Below are positions 1-7,611 of a DNA stretch of 46,335 nucleotides, piece after piece (position 1 is the stretch's first letter; every line of letters starts with the position of its first letter). The DNA is from Arthrobacter alkaliphilus (lineage in GTDB: Bacteria > Actinomycetota > Actinomycetes > Actinomycetales > Micrococcaceae). The stretch is taken from contig NZ_JAKEEC010000033.1 of NCBI RefSeq assembly GCF_021483235.1, forward strand, positions 1 to 46,335. The letters run 5' to 3'. The notes under the pieces were generated by a model. The model was not told the origin of the DNA and ran no database searches. It saw only the letters and a program-made list of their open reading frames with translations. The translations under genes were made by a program, and so were the position numbers.

Positions 1-12
1 CACCCAGCACTC

Positions 13-108
13 AGGCGTTGCAACGACCCCCTGAACCCGCCCGTGACGCCCGGTCAGAAGTTGCGGGGTTTCCCGTGATGCCCGGTCAGATGTGTCAGCT
101 GGTATCCG
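13..108. repeat. 32-bp-period repeat array, locus 1 (degenerate, 2-3 units)
   Basis: Two clear units begin at 45 (GACGCCCGGTCAG) and 77 (GATGCCCGGTCAG), exactly 32 bp apart. A third, strongly diverged unit may occupy 13-44. The core matches the units of the arrays at 5874-6622 and 18041-18296. The last unit ends 2 bp from the TGA (minus strand) of the transporter gene ending at 111, so the array sits directly 3' of that gene. The window starts here, so the array may extend further to the left. Confidence 0.75.
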
Positions 109-110
109 GC

Positions 111-827
111 TCACACCCAGTAACTGGGTTCGCGCTTCTTGATCCAGCCGATGACCAAGGACGTCACGGGCACCAGGATGTACTGCACTGCGACTTTGTA
201 GAAGAATCCGACGAGCACGTAGTTGACGAAGCTTCCGAAGTCCGTGATTCCGATGACCGATGCCGCGATGCTGCAGAAGATGAGCGTGTCCACAAATTCG
301 CCCACGCCGGATGAACCCATGAGCCGCGCCCAGAGAGTTTTCTCGCCCGAACGGGCTTTCATCCTGACCAGGATCAGCGAATTGATGGTCTGGCCCGCGA
401 GGAATTCGAGAAGCGAAGCCAGGACGATCTGCGGAACCGGCCCCAGCGCACCCTCGATCGCTGCTTGCTTTGCGTTGCCGTAGTCATTATTGAAACCAGG
501 CAGGGCGATGATGATCCAGTAGCAGAGCGAGGCGAACGCCGACAGTGCGAACGAGGTGATGATCGCCTTGCGGGCAACCTTAAATCCGTAGATCTCACTC
601 ATGACGTCGCCAAGAATGTAGGCGAGCGGAAAGAGGAAGAATCCGCCGTCAGTGATGATCGGACCGAAGATGACTCCCTTGGCAGCGCCAATATTCGACA
701 GGATCAGCACGACGGCCATGCATGCCAGCATGATGCCAAAGTATGGGGAGCCTATCGATGCGAAACGCGGCGCGGGTTTACTCAGGGTCTGGGGTTCTGA
801 TGCTGACATCGTCGCTTGTCCGTTCAT
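111..827 (-). CDS. yhhQ: Queuosine precursor transporter, YhhQ/VUT family
   Basis: A 238-aa integral membrane protein with about six hydrophobic segments, including one near residues 20-40 and a C-terminal one before the final Lys-Lys-Arg. The VUT/YhhQ family imports queuosine precursors (preQ0/preQ1 or queuine) across the inner membrane. The assignment rests on overall family resemblance, for example the acidic/aromatic stretch LGDVMSEIYGFKVAR and the GEFVDTLIFC segment. The ORF is open further upstream, but the added 90 residues are Arg/Pro-rich and non-membrane, so I chose ATG at 827; an ATG at 809 is also possible. The same-strand tgt two genes upstream uses queuine-type bases, which supports a salvage role. 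A 32-bp-period repeat array follows the stop codon. Confidence 0.88.
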   Translation of the reverse strand: MNGQATMSASEPQTLSKPAPRFASIGSPYFGIMLACMAVVLILSNIGAAKGVIFGPIITDGGFFLFPLAYILGDVMSEIYGFKVARKAIITSFALSAFASLCYWIIIALPGFNNDYGNAKQAAIEGALGPVPQIVLASLLEFLAGQTINSLILVRMKARSGEKTLWARLMGSSGVGEFVDTLIFCSIAASVIGITDFGSFVNYVLVGFFYKVAVQYILVPVTSLVIGWIKKREPSYWV

Positions 828-910
828 AGTGGTTCGCGCAGGCGGCCGGACTGAAACGGCGCCCCGCTGTATTAGCACTGGCGGTGGCTCCGCCCGCGAT
901 GCGCGGAACC

Positions 911-1010
911 TCACCCATTTTCGCATCGCCGGTTCCCGGCCGCGAGCTCGCTGGAACGGTGCCGGCTCGCCGCAACTTTCCGGCGACCCGGGCCGGTTCC
1001 GGCGATTCGG
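911..1010. repeat. REP-like palindromic element, copy 1
   Basis: The segment 944-1010 (starts GAGCTCGCTGGAACG, ends GGTTCCGGCGATTCGG) aligns along its length with 2006-2073, and both copies are preceded by a TCACCCAT motif (911 and 1988). Each copy has GGAACG near the left end and a GTTCCGGCG near the right, so the RNA could fold as a hairpin. It lies in the gap between the AbiEi-like gene (stop at 1013) and the transporter gene (start 827). It may work as a terminator or mRNA-stabilising REP element. Confidence 0.6.
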
Positions 1011-1012
1011 GC

Positions 1013-1942
1013 CTACCGACGGAGCGCATTCAGCACCCGGTTCTTGAATTCCTGCTCGCGAAAGAGGTGCCTCCACTCCACACGGACGAACCGCCAACCG
1101 TCCTCGATCAGGGCCTTCTCCCGGCGTCGCTCCTCGAAGATCACCTCGGCGGTTGGCTTGTAATCGAAGTACTTGGTTTCGCCATCGAATTCCAACGCGA
1201 CCTTTTCCTCCCGCCAGGCGAAGTCGAGTCGATGGCGACCTGCCCGGCTCTGCACCCTGACTTGCGGTTCAGGCACAGGCAGGTTTAGCCGCGAGTTGAG
1301 TTCGCGGCACAAGGTTTCGCCGGCCGACTCGGATCGCGGATCGGCGTTGAGCAGGGCTTTTCGAAGGTTCCTGACGCCGCGTCGACCATCCAGCGCGTCA
1401 GCCATGGCCTGCAGTAGCCCACGATCGGCGCCAAGCCTGAGTGCATGATCCATGAGCACCAGCGTCTGCTTGTAGCTCAGCAGCATGGCGCAATCCGTTA
1501 CTGTCCGCTCCAAGGACGTGACCCGCAAGTTCCCGATTGTCACGATGTCCGTCTCGTCGAAAGGCCTGGTGTGTCCGCGGACGTCCTTGCCAAGGCGCTC
1601 GCTGGACGGCCGGACCCGCAGCAGGATGTGGATGAGGTCGTCAACATTCCAGAGGAAGAGGCGGTGGAGCCGCGCTGCGGAGGTGTGGCTATATGCGAAG
1701 TCTCCGTCCGACGTCGTGAGCGTTCCATGCGCATGTGCGTAGATCAATTGCCTGCTGCGGACCCACTCGGATTGCTTCTTCCAGATCGCGCCGCGGATGT
1801 AGCAGCCGTATCGTAGCCGCACAAGCTTGCCATCGCGCACCAGCCGCAGGATTGCACGGGAATTGAGCCCGTATGCGTGGAGCTGATCGGTGCGCCAAAG
1901 GTTTCCCATCTCAGGAAGCGAAGGTGGCCGGGAAAGCGTCAT
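1013..1942 (-). CDS. AbiEi-like HTH / DUF559 (Vsr-like) nuclease-domain protein
   Basis: A 309-aa protein. Residues 10-50 form a winged-helix-like region (LHAYGLNSRAILRLVRDGKL then VRLRYGCYI) of the kind found in AbiEi-type antitoxins and their actinobacterial relatives. The C-terminal part resembles the DUF559/Vsr PD-(D/E)XK nuclease fold: E209, D240 in LDFAW, E251 and D253 in ALEFDG, K257, then a basic helix and the terminal strand WRFVRVEW. Such proteins are common in actinobacteria; the target is unknown and no partner toxin lies next to it. The gene sits between two queuosine genes and has a REP-like repeat just outside each end, which suggests insertion. The ATG at 1942 is the first start in frame. 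The family is fairly sure, the role is not. Confidence 0.8.
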   Translation of the reverse strand: MTLSRPPSLPEMGNLWRTDQLHAYGLNSRAILRLVRDGKLVRLRYGCYIRGAIWKKQSEWVRSRQLIYAHAHGTLTTSDGDFAYSHTSAARLHRLFLWNVDDLIHILLRVRPSSERLGKDVRGHTRPFDETDIVTIGNLRVTSLERTVTDCAMLLSYKQTLVLMDHALRLGADRGLLQAMADALDGRRGVRNLRKALLNADPRSESAGETLCRELNSRLNLPVPEPQVRVQSRAGRHRLDFAWREEKVALEFDGETKYFDYKPTAEVIFEERRREKALIEDGWRFVRVEWRHLFREQEFKNRVLNALRR

Positions 1943-1987
1943 TTATCCAGCCTCGCCAGCGGACACGAACGACGGAAGCCAAGTGTT

Positions 1988-2073
1988 CACCCATGTGGAA
2001 AACCCGAGCTCGCCGGAACGACGCCGGATCGCCTGAAAGCTCCGGCGAACGGGCACCGTTCCGGCGAACCCGG
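1988..2073. repeat. REP-like palindromic element, copy 2
   Basis: Related by eye to copy 1 at 911-1010. Shared features in order are TCACCCAT, GAGCTCGC(C/T)GGAACG, GCCGG, TCGCC, (T)CCGGCGA and GTTCCGGCGA. The inverted arms CGCCGGAACG (2011-2020) and CGTTCCGGCG (2057-2066) are perfect complements separated by 36 nt. It lies just beyond the tgt stop codon (2090) and before the AbiEi-like gene start (1942). Together the two copies bracket that gene in direct orientation. Confidence 0.65.
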
Positions 2074-2089
2074 CGCGCCCGCCGGCAGC

Positions 2090-3403
2090 CTACGAATAGT
2101 ACCGCCCCAGGGTCTCGGCCTTGAACTCGAAGAAGTCCCCGGATTCGATGGCCAGGCGGGCATCGTCCACCATTTTCACTACGAATCGCTCGTTGTGGAT
2201 GGAGATCAGCGTGGCCGAGACCATCTCGTGCGCCTTGTACAGGTGGTGGATATACGCGCGCGAATAATTGGCGCAGGTGTAGCAATCGCAACCATCCTGC
2301 AAAGGTCCGAAATCCTTCTTGTAGCGTGCCCCGGAGAGGTTGAACCGACCCGACGGAGTGTAGAACGCCGAGTTGCGGGCCACCCGGGTGGGGGATACGC
2401 AATCGAACGTGTCCGCGCCGTTTTCGATGGCCGTGAAGATGTCGTCCGGCTCGGAGATGCCCAGAAGGTGCCGGGGCTTGTTCTCGGGAAGTTCCTCGTT
2501 GCACCAACGCACAATAGTGCCGAGGTTCTCCTTTTCCAACGCTCCGCCTATGCCGAAGCCGTCAAACGGCATTCCGCCAAGATCCCGGCAGGCCTTGCGG
2601 CGAAGGTCCTCGTACTGTGCCCCCTGGATGACGCCGAAGAGGGCCTGGTACGGCTTGCCCACCCGCTCCAAAGTCAGCCGCTCATGTTCCACCACGCAGC
2701 GCTCGGCCCAGCGACGCGTCCGCTCCAAGGACTCCTCCTGGTAGGCGCGGGAGTTCTGCAGCGTGGTCAGCTCATCGAAGGCGAACATGATGTCGGCGCC
2801 GATCTGGTGCTGCACCTGCATGGAAATCTCCGGCGAAAACCGGTGCCTGTCCCCGTTGAGGTGCGACTTGAACCAGACGCCGTCCTCGTCCACATGCGCC
2901 AGCCGTTCCTTGCCCGGCGCCACTGCATCGTCTGGCCCGGAGGCGTCCACGGAGGTCATGTCGATGACCTTTTTGAACCCCGAACCCAGGCTCATCACCT
3001 GGAATCCCCCCGAGTCCGTGAAAGTGGGCCCGTCCCAGTTCATGAAGGCCCCGAGCCCCCCGGCCGCGTCCAGGATCTCCGGTCCCGGCTGCAGGTACAG
3101 GTGGTAGGCGTTTGCCAACAAAGCCTGCGCGCCGAGTTCCTTCATGGATTCGGGCAGCACGGCCTTGACCGTGGCTTTGGTCCCGACGGCGATGAACGCC
3201 GGCGTCTGGATCTGCCCGTGCGGCGTGGTGATGGTGCCGGTTCTGCCCAGGAACTCTCCGCGCGGAGCGCCGTCGCGACGGTTGCCGCCGTCGTCGTTCA
3301 AGGAACCCGACGACGGCGAGTGCGTTTCGCTGAGCCTCGTGCCCACCTCGAAGGAGAACGCGGAGCTAGGATCTGGGTTGGGCACGGAAGAATCGGCTGG
3401 CAC
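2090..3403 (-). CDS. tgt: tRNA-guanine transglycosylase (Tgt)
   Basis: A 437-aa enzyme that exchanges guanine-34 of GUN-anticodon tRNAs for queuine or a queuosine precursor. Visible hallmarks are FTDSGGFQ with the general-base Asp130, TFDCVSPTR with the nucleophile Asp334, and the zinc site C372, C374, C377 and H403. The length exceeds the usual 370-390 aa because of an N-terminal extension of about 45 residues rich in Ser, Asp and Pro; a start further inside is possible. The nearby YhhQ-type transporter is a functional partner. No queuosine biosynthesis genes are visible, so I infer salvage rather than synthesis. Confidence 0.96.
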   Translation of the reverse strand: MPADSSVPNPDPSSAFSFEVGTRLSETHSPSSGSLNDDGGNRRDGAPRGEFLGRTGTITTPHGQIQTPAFIAVGTKATVKAVLPESMKELGAQALLANAYHLYLQPGPEILDAAGGLGAFMNWDGPTFTDSGGFQVMSLGSGFKKVIDMTSVDASGPDDAVAPGKERLAHVDEDGVWFKSHLNGDRHRFSPEISMQVQHQIGADIMFAFDELTTLQNSRAYQEESLERTRRWAERCVVEHERLTLERVGKPYQALFGVIQGAQYEDLRRKACRDLGGMPFDGFGIGGALEKENLGTIVRWCNEELPENKPRHLLGISEPDDIFTAIENGADTFDCVSPTRVARNSAFYTPSGRFNLSGARYKKDFGPLQDGCDCYTCANYSRAYIHHLYKAHEMVSATLISIHNERFVVKMVDDARLAIESGDFFEFKAETLGRYYS

Positions 3404-3436
3404 CGTTACAGTCTGCCAGCCCGGCGGCCCGGATCG

Positions 3437-4162
3437 TCAGTGCGAATGCACCTCTGTGGGGTAGTTCTCAGCCTTCCAGCTGTCCCAATGGGAGCGGATC
3501 GAGTCCAGGCTGGCCGCGCCCAGGTCGTAGGTCGAAACGATGACGATCGTGCCGCCGTCGGGCCGTTTCTCCGGGACCACCGGCTGGTCAGCCACAATCA
3601 GCAGCCCGTCACCGTGTTCCGCGTAACTGCGCACCGTGAGGCCCACTTGGTGGTTGCTGCGGAACCAGACCTTGCCGGAGATCTCTTCGCCCGTGGGCAA
3701 CGTCAGCGAGCAATCTTCCCCGGGCGCGGGGACGTCGGCCAGGCCGAGTTTCTGGATGCCGGATCCACTGCCGCCCGGCAGGGAAACGAAATGCGTGCGC
3801 CGGTGACCATGCGGATGGTGTTCCAAGGCGAACCGCAGCTGGTGCAGGAACGTCAACCAGCCTTGGGTGATGTCCTCGTCCCATGCAGCCCATTCGGAAT
3901 CGTGGTCCAGGGCTGCACGTGTGACACGGACCTCGGTGCCTCCGGTGACTGGGGTGAGCTCGAAGACGTCGCCGCCGTTCACTGTGAGGCTTGTGTGGTC
4001 GGGGCTCTCGACCACGTCGGTGCTGAAGTAGATTTGGTTGATCTCGTCGCCGAGCTCATCGGCCTCCCAGCCGTGCCACTGAGCTACGAGCGACGGTTCG
4101 CGCAGCGAATTCCAAACTTGCTGCGCGTCGGCATTAACAACAACGCTCAGATTGTTCGTCAT
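3437..4162 (-). CDS. SRPBCC (AHSA1-like) domain protein
   Basis: A 241-aa soluble protein. The N-terminal 125 residues resemble an AHSA1/START-type fold: VVVNADAQQVWNSL as first strand and helix, a mid-domain GGTEVRVTRAALD strand, then the long terminal helix GWLTFLHQLRFALEHH. Residues 130-240 form a second region with the same flavour that may be a degenerate copy of the domain. Family members bind hydrophobic ligands or act as cochaperone-like proteins, but no ligand can be read from this sequence. It is on the same strand as tgt, 33 bp upstream of it, and could be co-transcribed. Confidence 0.8.
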   Translation of the reverse strand: MTNNLSVVVNADAQQVWNSLREPSLVAQWHGWEADELGDEINQIYFSTDVVESPDHTSLTVNGGDVFELTPVTGGTEVRVTRAALDHDSEWAAWDEDITQGWLTFLHQLRFALEHHPHGHRRTHFVSLPGGSGSGIQKLGLADVPAPGEDCSLTLPTGEEISGKVWFRSNHQVGLTVRSYAEHGDGLLIVADQPVVPEKRPDGGTIVIVSTYDLGAASLDSIRSHWDSWKAENYPTEVHSH

Positions 4163-4223
4163 GGGGCGAATCTACCGCCCTTGAAGCCAACACGACAGGG
4201 CTTGCGGAATCCTCCGGGAGCGC

Positions 4224-5174
4224 CTAGGCCCGCACAGCCTCGAGTTCGTTCGCGATCCGGTGATCGAGTTCAGCCTCGCCAAGGGTGTGCGAGCCGCCGT
4301 GCGAGCGAAGGAACAACAGGGTTTCGAGCCGCAGCAGCCGCCATTCGCGCTCGGCATCGCGGTTGCCGTTGTCGATGGACCGGAAAATTTCCTTGTCGTA
4401 CAGGTTGGGTTCGTTGAGCGCGCGCTGCCTGACTTTGGCGGCGATGCGGGCCTTGAACGGGTCCGTCTCCACGCTGTCCGGGGCCCGCAGAAGCTGATCA
4501 TAGACTTCCGCGCGTTCAGTTTGGCCGAGTTCCCGGCAAATGAAGCTTGACAGTGCGAGGGAACGTTCAACGGACATCCACCGGTCGCGGTTTCCGTCGA
4601 AGGGGAGCACATTGAGGATATCCGCTACGGCGAGAGCGTTGTCAGCATCGCGCTGTTCGATGAAAAGCTCGTGGGCGAGGTCGCTCAGGTCCCGCAGGCA
4701 GCTTCCCGACTTCGTATTGACGCCCTTCACGAGGCGTTCGCTGAGCACCGCGACGCCGGTTCGTCCCGGGTGCGACTCGGCAGCGGCGGCCACCACGTTC
4801 TCGGGCGAACCGGTGGGTTCGGGGATCAGGGCAAGCTGCGCAGGATCCGGCTCTGCCGACCTGCTGACGGTCGGTGCCACTGCAGGCAAAGGAGGAACGA
4901 CGACGGCGGGAGTCCCCTCCGCGGGCGTGTCGACGTCGTCCGGGACGGCAGTCGTTTCGCCCACCGGGACACTGGAGCCAACCGCGATCCGGACGTTTCC
5001 GCCGTCCAGCGTGGTCACCACGACGAGCGCGGGCACGCCAAAATCGTCGTGTTCCAGCTCGATTTGCGTGATTTGTTCCGCGGGACCATCCCCGGGAAGG
5101 TACAGGTAGTCCCCGATTTGCAGGGCCCCAGCCTGCTTTTCACGGTACTGCTGGTCAGCCGGGCTGTGAGTCAT
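4224..5174 (-). CDS. Hypothetical protein, 316 aa
   Basis: I do not recognise a named family. The frame is open well upstream, but the extra 81 residues are Arg/Pro-rich and look non-coding. ATG 5174 has an AAAGGA-type ribosome site and gives an acidic start, MTHSPADQQYREKQAGALQ. Residues 20-65 are beta-rich (GDYLYLPGDG, ALVVVTTLDGGNVRIAVGS). A Pro/Val/Ala-rich linker covers about 70-125. The C-terminal 180 residues are helical with many charged pairs, suggesting a repeat-like helical domain (RDLSDLAHELFIEQRDADNALAVADIL). There are no membrane segments. It starts 101 bp after the Nudix-like gene stop on the same strand. Confidence 0.75.
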   Translation of the reverse strand: MTHSPADQQYREKQAGALQIGDYLYLPGDGPAEQITQIELEHDDFGVPALVVVTTLDGGNVRIAVGSSVPVGETTAVPDDVDTPAEGTPAVVVPPLPAVAPTVSRSAEPDPAQLALIPEPTGSPENVVAAAAESHPGRTGVAVLSERLVKGVNTKSGSCLRDLSDLAHELFIEQRDADNALAVADILNVLPFDGNRDRWMSVERSLALSSFICRELGQTERAEVYDQLLRAPDSVETDPFKARIAAKVRQRALNEPNLYDKEIFRSIDNGNRDAEREWRLLRLETLLFLRSHGGSHTLGEAELDHRIANELEAVRA

Positions 5175-5275
5175 CGGAAGTCCTTTGGTTCTCTTGGGGT
5201 CCGCCCAACAGTCTATAAAACCCGCCGAACAAATCGGGGAGGCGGCTCCTGACCGCGCTGCCGTTGGTGACGGCG

Positions 5276-5815
5276 CTACTGACCGACGCCGGCGAAAGCC
5301 AGGGCCTGGCGCACCAGATTGCCGCGACCGCCGCTGAATTCCTGCTGGACGTCGTCGCTGAGGATTTCGTGCGGCGTCATCCACGTCAGCTCGAGGGCGT
5401 CTTGGCGCGGTTCGCACTCGCCCGTCACGGGGATGACATAGACGAGCGACACGGCGTGTTGCCGGTCGTCCGTGAAACCGGTCTGCGACGGTGCAGGGAA
5501 GTATTCGGCCACGGTGAACGGAACAGGACTGACAGGCAGTTGCGGGAAGGCGAGCGGCCCGAGGTCCTTTTCCATGTGCCGCAACAGGGCCGCGCGGATG
5601 GTTTCGCGGTACAGCACGCGACCGGAAACGAACGAGCGGACCATGGTGCCGTCGGCGTCGCCTTGCAGAAGGGTACCTACCTCGTTGACGAATCCGAGCG
5701 GATCGAGTCGAACGGGAACCGCCTCCACGTAAACCATCGGGAGGCGTCCGCGGGCTTCAAAGAGGTCTTCATCGGAAAGCCAGCCGGAGTACGGGTCAGG
5801 GGTACGAACACTCAT
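5276..5815 (-). CDS. Nudix-like protein, DUF4916 family
   Basis: A 179-aa protein with the DUF4916 layout: N-terminal GWLSDEDLFEARGRLPMVYVEAVPVR, then a Nudix-box region beginning SGRVLYRETIRAALLRHM. The Nudix consensus GX5EX7REUXEEXGU is only partly kept. G, the first E and the R are present, but three of the acidic metal ligands are replaced (R-H-M-E-K-D-L-G). The protein may have lost, or altered, pyrophosphohydrolase activity. The ATG at 5815 is followed by a typical family N-terminus. The large 32-bp repeat array lies directly upstream of this start. Confidence 0.85.
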   Translation of the reverse strand: MSVRTPDPYSGWLSDEDLFEARGRLPMVYVEAVPVRLDPLGFVNEVGTLLQGDADGTMVRSFVSGRVLYRETIRAALLRHMEKDLGPLAFPQLPVSPVPFTVAEYFPAPSQTGFTDDRQHAVSLVYVIPVTGECEPRQDALELTWMTPHEILSDDVQQEFSGGRGNLVRQALAFAGVGQ

Positions 5816-5873
5816 GGTTAAGTTCTACCCCATCCCATGCCGATCCATGCCGTACCCGTCAGCGACTCGGGCC

Positions 5874-6622
5874 GACGCCCGGTCAGGTTTGGGGGTGAAT
5901 GGGGCGACGCCCGGTCAGGTTTGGGGGTGAATGGGGCGACGCCCGGTCAGGTTTGGGGGTGAATGGGGCGACGCCCGGTCAGGTTTGGGGGTGAATGGGG
6001 CGACGCCCGGTCAGGTTTGGGGGTGAATGGGGCGACGCCCGGTCAGGTTTGGGGGTGAATGGGGCGACGCCCGGTCAGGTTTGGGGGTGAATGGGGCGAC
6101 GCCCGGTCAGGTTTGGGGGTGAATGGGGCGACGCCCGGTCAGGTTTGGGGGTGAATGGGGCGACGCCCGGTCAGGTTTGGGGGTGAATGGGGCGACGCCC
6201 GGTCAGGTTTGGGGGTGAATGGGGCGACGCCCGGTCAGGTTTGGGGGTGAATGGGGCGACGCCCGGTCAGGTTTGGGGGTGAATGGGGCGACGCCCGGTC
6301 AGGTTTGGGGGTGAATGGGGCGACGCCCGGTCAGGTTTGGGGGTGAATGGGGCGACGCCCGGTCAGGTTTGGGGGTGAATGGGGCGACGCCCGGTCAGGT
6401 TTGGGGGTGAATGGGGCGACGCCCGGTCAGGTTTGGGGGTGAATGGGGCGACGCCCGGTCAGGTTTGGGGGTGAATGGGGCGACGCCCGGTCAGGTTTGG
6501 GGGTGAATGGGGCGACGCCCGGTCAGGTTTGGGGGTGAATGGGGCGACGCCCGGTCAGGTTTGGGGGTGAATGGGGCGACGCCCGGTCAGGTTTGGGGGT
6601 GAATGGGGCGACGCCCGGTCAG
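5874..6622. repeat. Tandem array: 23 identical 32-bp units plus 13 bp
   Basis: The unit (key parts GACGCCCGGTCAGG, TTTGGGGGTG, AATGGGGC) repeats 23 times without a visible mismatch from 5874 to 6609, then breaks off after GACGCCCGGTCAG at 6622. On the plus strand one unit has 16 G, 6 C, 4 A and 6 T, so the minus-strand transcript is 50% C and 19% G. There are no spacers, so it is not a CRISPR array. It fills the gap between the VOC gene (stop 6748) and the Nudix-like gene (start 5815). Perfect identity implies recent expansion or homogenisation. Confidence 0.97.
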
Positions 6623-6660
6623 AAGATCTGAACGAGCGATGGCCCGGGACACCCCCAAAC

Positions 6661-6756
6661 GTGAGAGGGGGTTGGGGGATATGGGGCGATATGTGAGAGG
6701 GGGTCGGGAGATATTGGCCGATACGTGAGTACGCGTCCGTGGGGGAGTTATTTTTC
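6661..6756. repeat. Three diverged 32-bp units at the gene-proximal end of the array
   Basis: GTGAG recurs at 6661, 6693 and 6725, exactly 32 bp apart, with partly conserved following sequence (GTGAGAGGGGGT twice, GTGAGTACGCGT once). The last unit runs across the VOC stop codon (6748-6750). These units differ from the 23 identical ones but keep the same length. They resemble the gene-proximal units of the array at 18201-18296, which contain ATGTGAGTGGGCGT. The 38 bp between 6623 and 6660 do not fit the pattern cleanly. Confidence 0.7.
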
Positions 6757-7551
6757 GGGGACGCGGCTTGAGATCGTGATGGTTCCGCCGCCCGGGGCCT
6801 GGACCGTGAGGACCTGGCCGGACCCGGACCCGGCGGACCCGGCTGCGGACCCGGACCCGGCGTCGAGGACCGGGCCGGACCAGGCGTCGAGGACCTGGCC
6901 GAACCGGGCGCCGCCGGACCCGGTGGCCAAGGCTGCGGACCCGGCGGCCAGGGCTGCGGTAAGTCCCGCGGCGGCGAGGCGGGCCTCCAGGGCCGCGAGG
7001 TCGCCGTCGTACTCGAAAGCGAGGCCTCCCGCGGCAGTCGCAGGAGCCTTTCGGACCGACAGGATGCCGCCGTTCTTCGTGCTGAACTCCGCGAGGTCCG
7101 TGTACGCATGCCGCGGACGCGCACCGATGTTGCGCAGTTCCTGCGCCGCCCCGGACACGTCCGGGGTCAGCCAGGTCCCGACGACGGCGAGCCCCGGGTC
7201 CGCCTCGGGTCTGGTCGTGCGGCTGATCGCCTTATCGGCAACGAAGGTGAAGCCGTCCCGGGCGGTGACGCGGACGGCCTGGCCGTGATCGGCGTCGAAC
7301 AGTTCGGCGCGTGTTCCGTCCGCCACAGTACGTCGGGCGAACTCCGCCAGGTCCCCGACCTCGACGCCGAACGCGACAGTTCCGTCGTCGGGCGCGCCAG
7401 GTGCGGCACTGCGCAAGGCCACCCTGCCCGAGCCGGCGTCGAATTCCACCCGGCCGCCGTGGTCTTCGGTGCATACGAGGCCTAGCGCCCCAAGGAGGCG
7501 CTTCCAGCCGGCGACGTCGGACGTGAACTGGACGGGTCGGACACGCAACAT
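6748..7551 (-). CDS. VOC (glyoxalase-like) family protein
   Basis: A 267-aa protein with two beta-alpha-beta-beta-beta-type halves. The first starts RVRPVQFTSDVAGWKRLLGALGL; the second starts VVGTWLTPDVSGAAQELRNIGA. VOC proteins include glyoxalases, dioxygenases and resistance proteins; no clear metal-binding His/Glu set is visible, so the activity is open. ATG 7551 has a GGAG ribosome site and a conserved-looking N-terminus. The open frame further upstream is antisense to the plus-strand YdeI-like gene and was not used. Residues about 215-250 are a Gly/Ser/Ala-rich insert with repeated VLDA(W/G)SG words. Confidence 0.8.
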   Translation of the reverse strand: MLRVRPVQFTSDVAGWKRLLGALGLVCTEDHGGRVEFDAGSGRVALRSAAPGAPDDGTVAFGVEVGDLAEFARRTVADGTRAELFDADHGQAVRVTARDGFTFVADKAISRTTRPEADPGLAVVGTWLTPDVSGAAQELRNIGARPRHAYTDLAEFSTKNGGILSVRKAPATAAGGLAFEYDGDLAALEARLAAAGLTAALAAGSAALATGSGGARFGQVLDAWSGPVLDAGSGSAAGSAGSGSGQVLTVQAPGGGTITISSRVPEK

Positions 7552-7611
7552 GGAAACTCCGCAGAAATCAGTGGGCTTTCGCCATAGCCTAGCTGGCACA
7601 AGAATGGGGCC

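Noticed and set aside
1877..4417. Very long plus-strand ORF (846 codons) opposite tgt
   Set aside because: It is antisense to tgt and the SRPBCC gene, both of which have clear motifs; the long frame follows from high GC content.
5874..6622. CRISPR array
   Set aside because: The units abut each other without spacers, and no cas gene is present.
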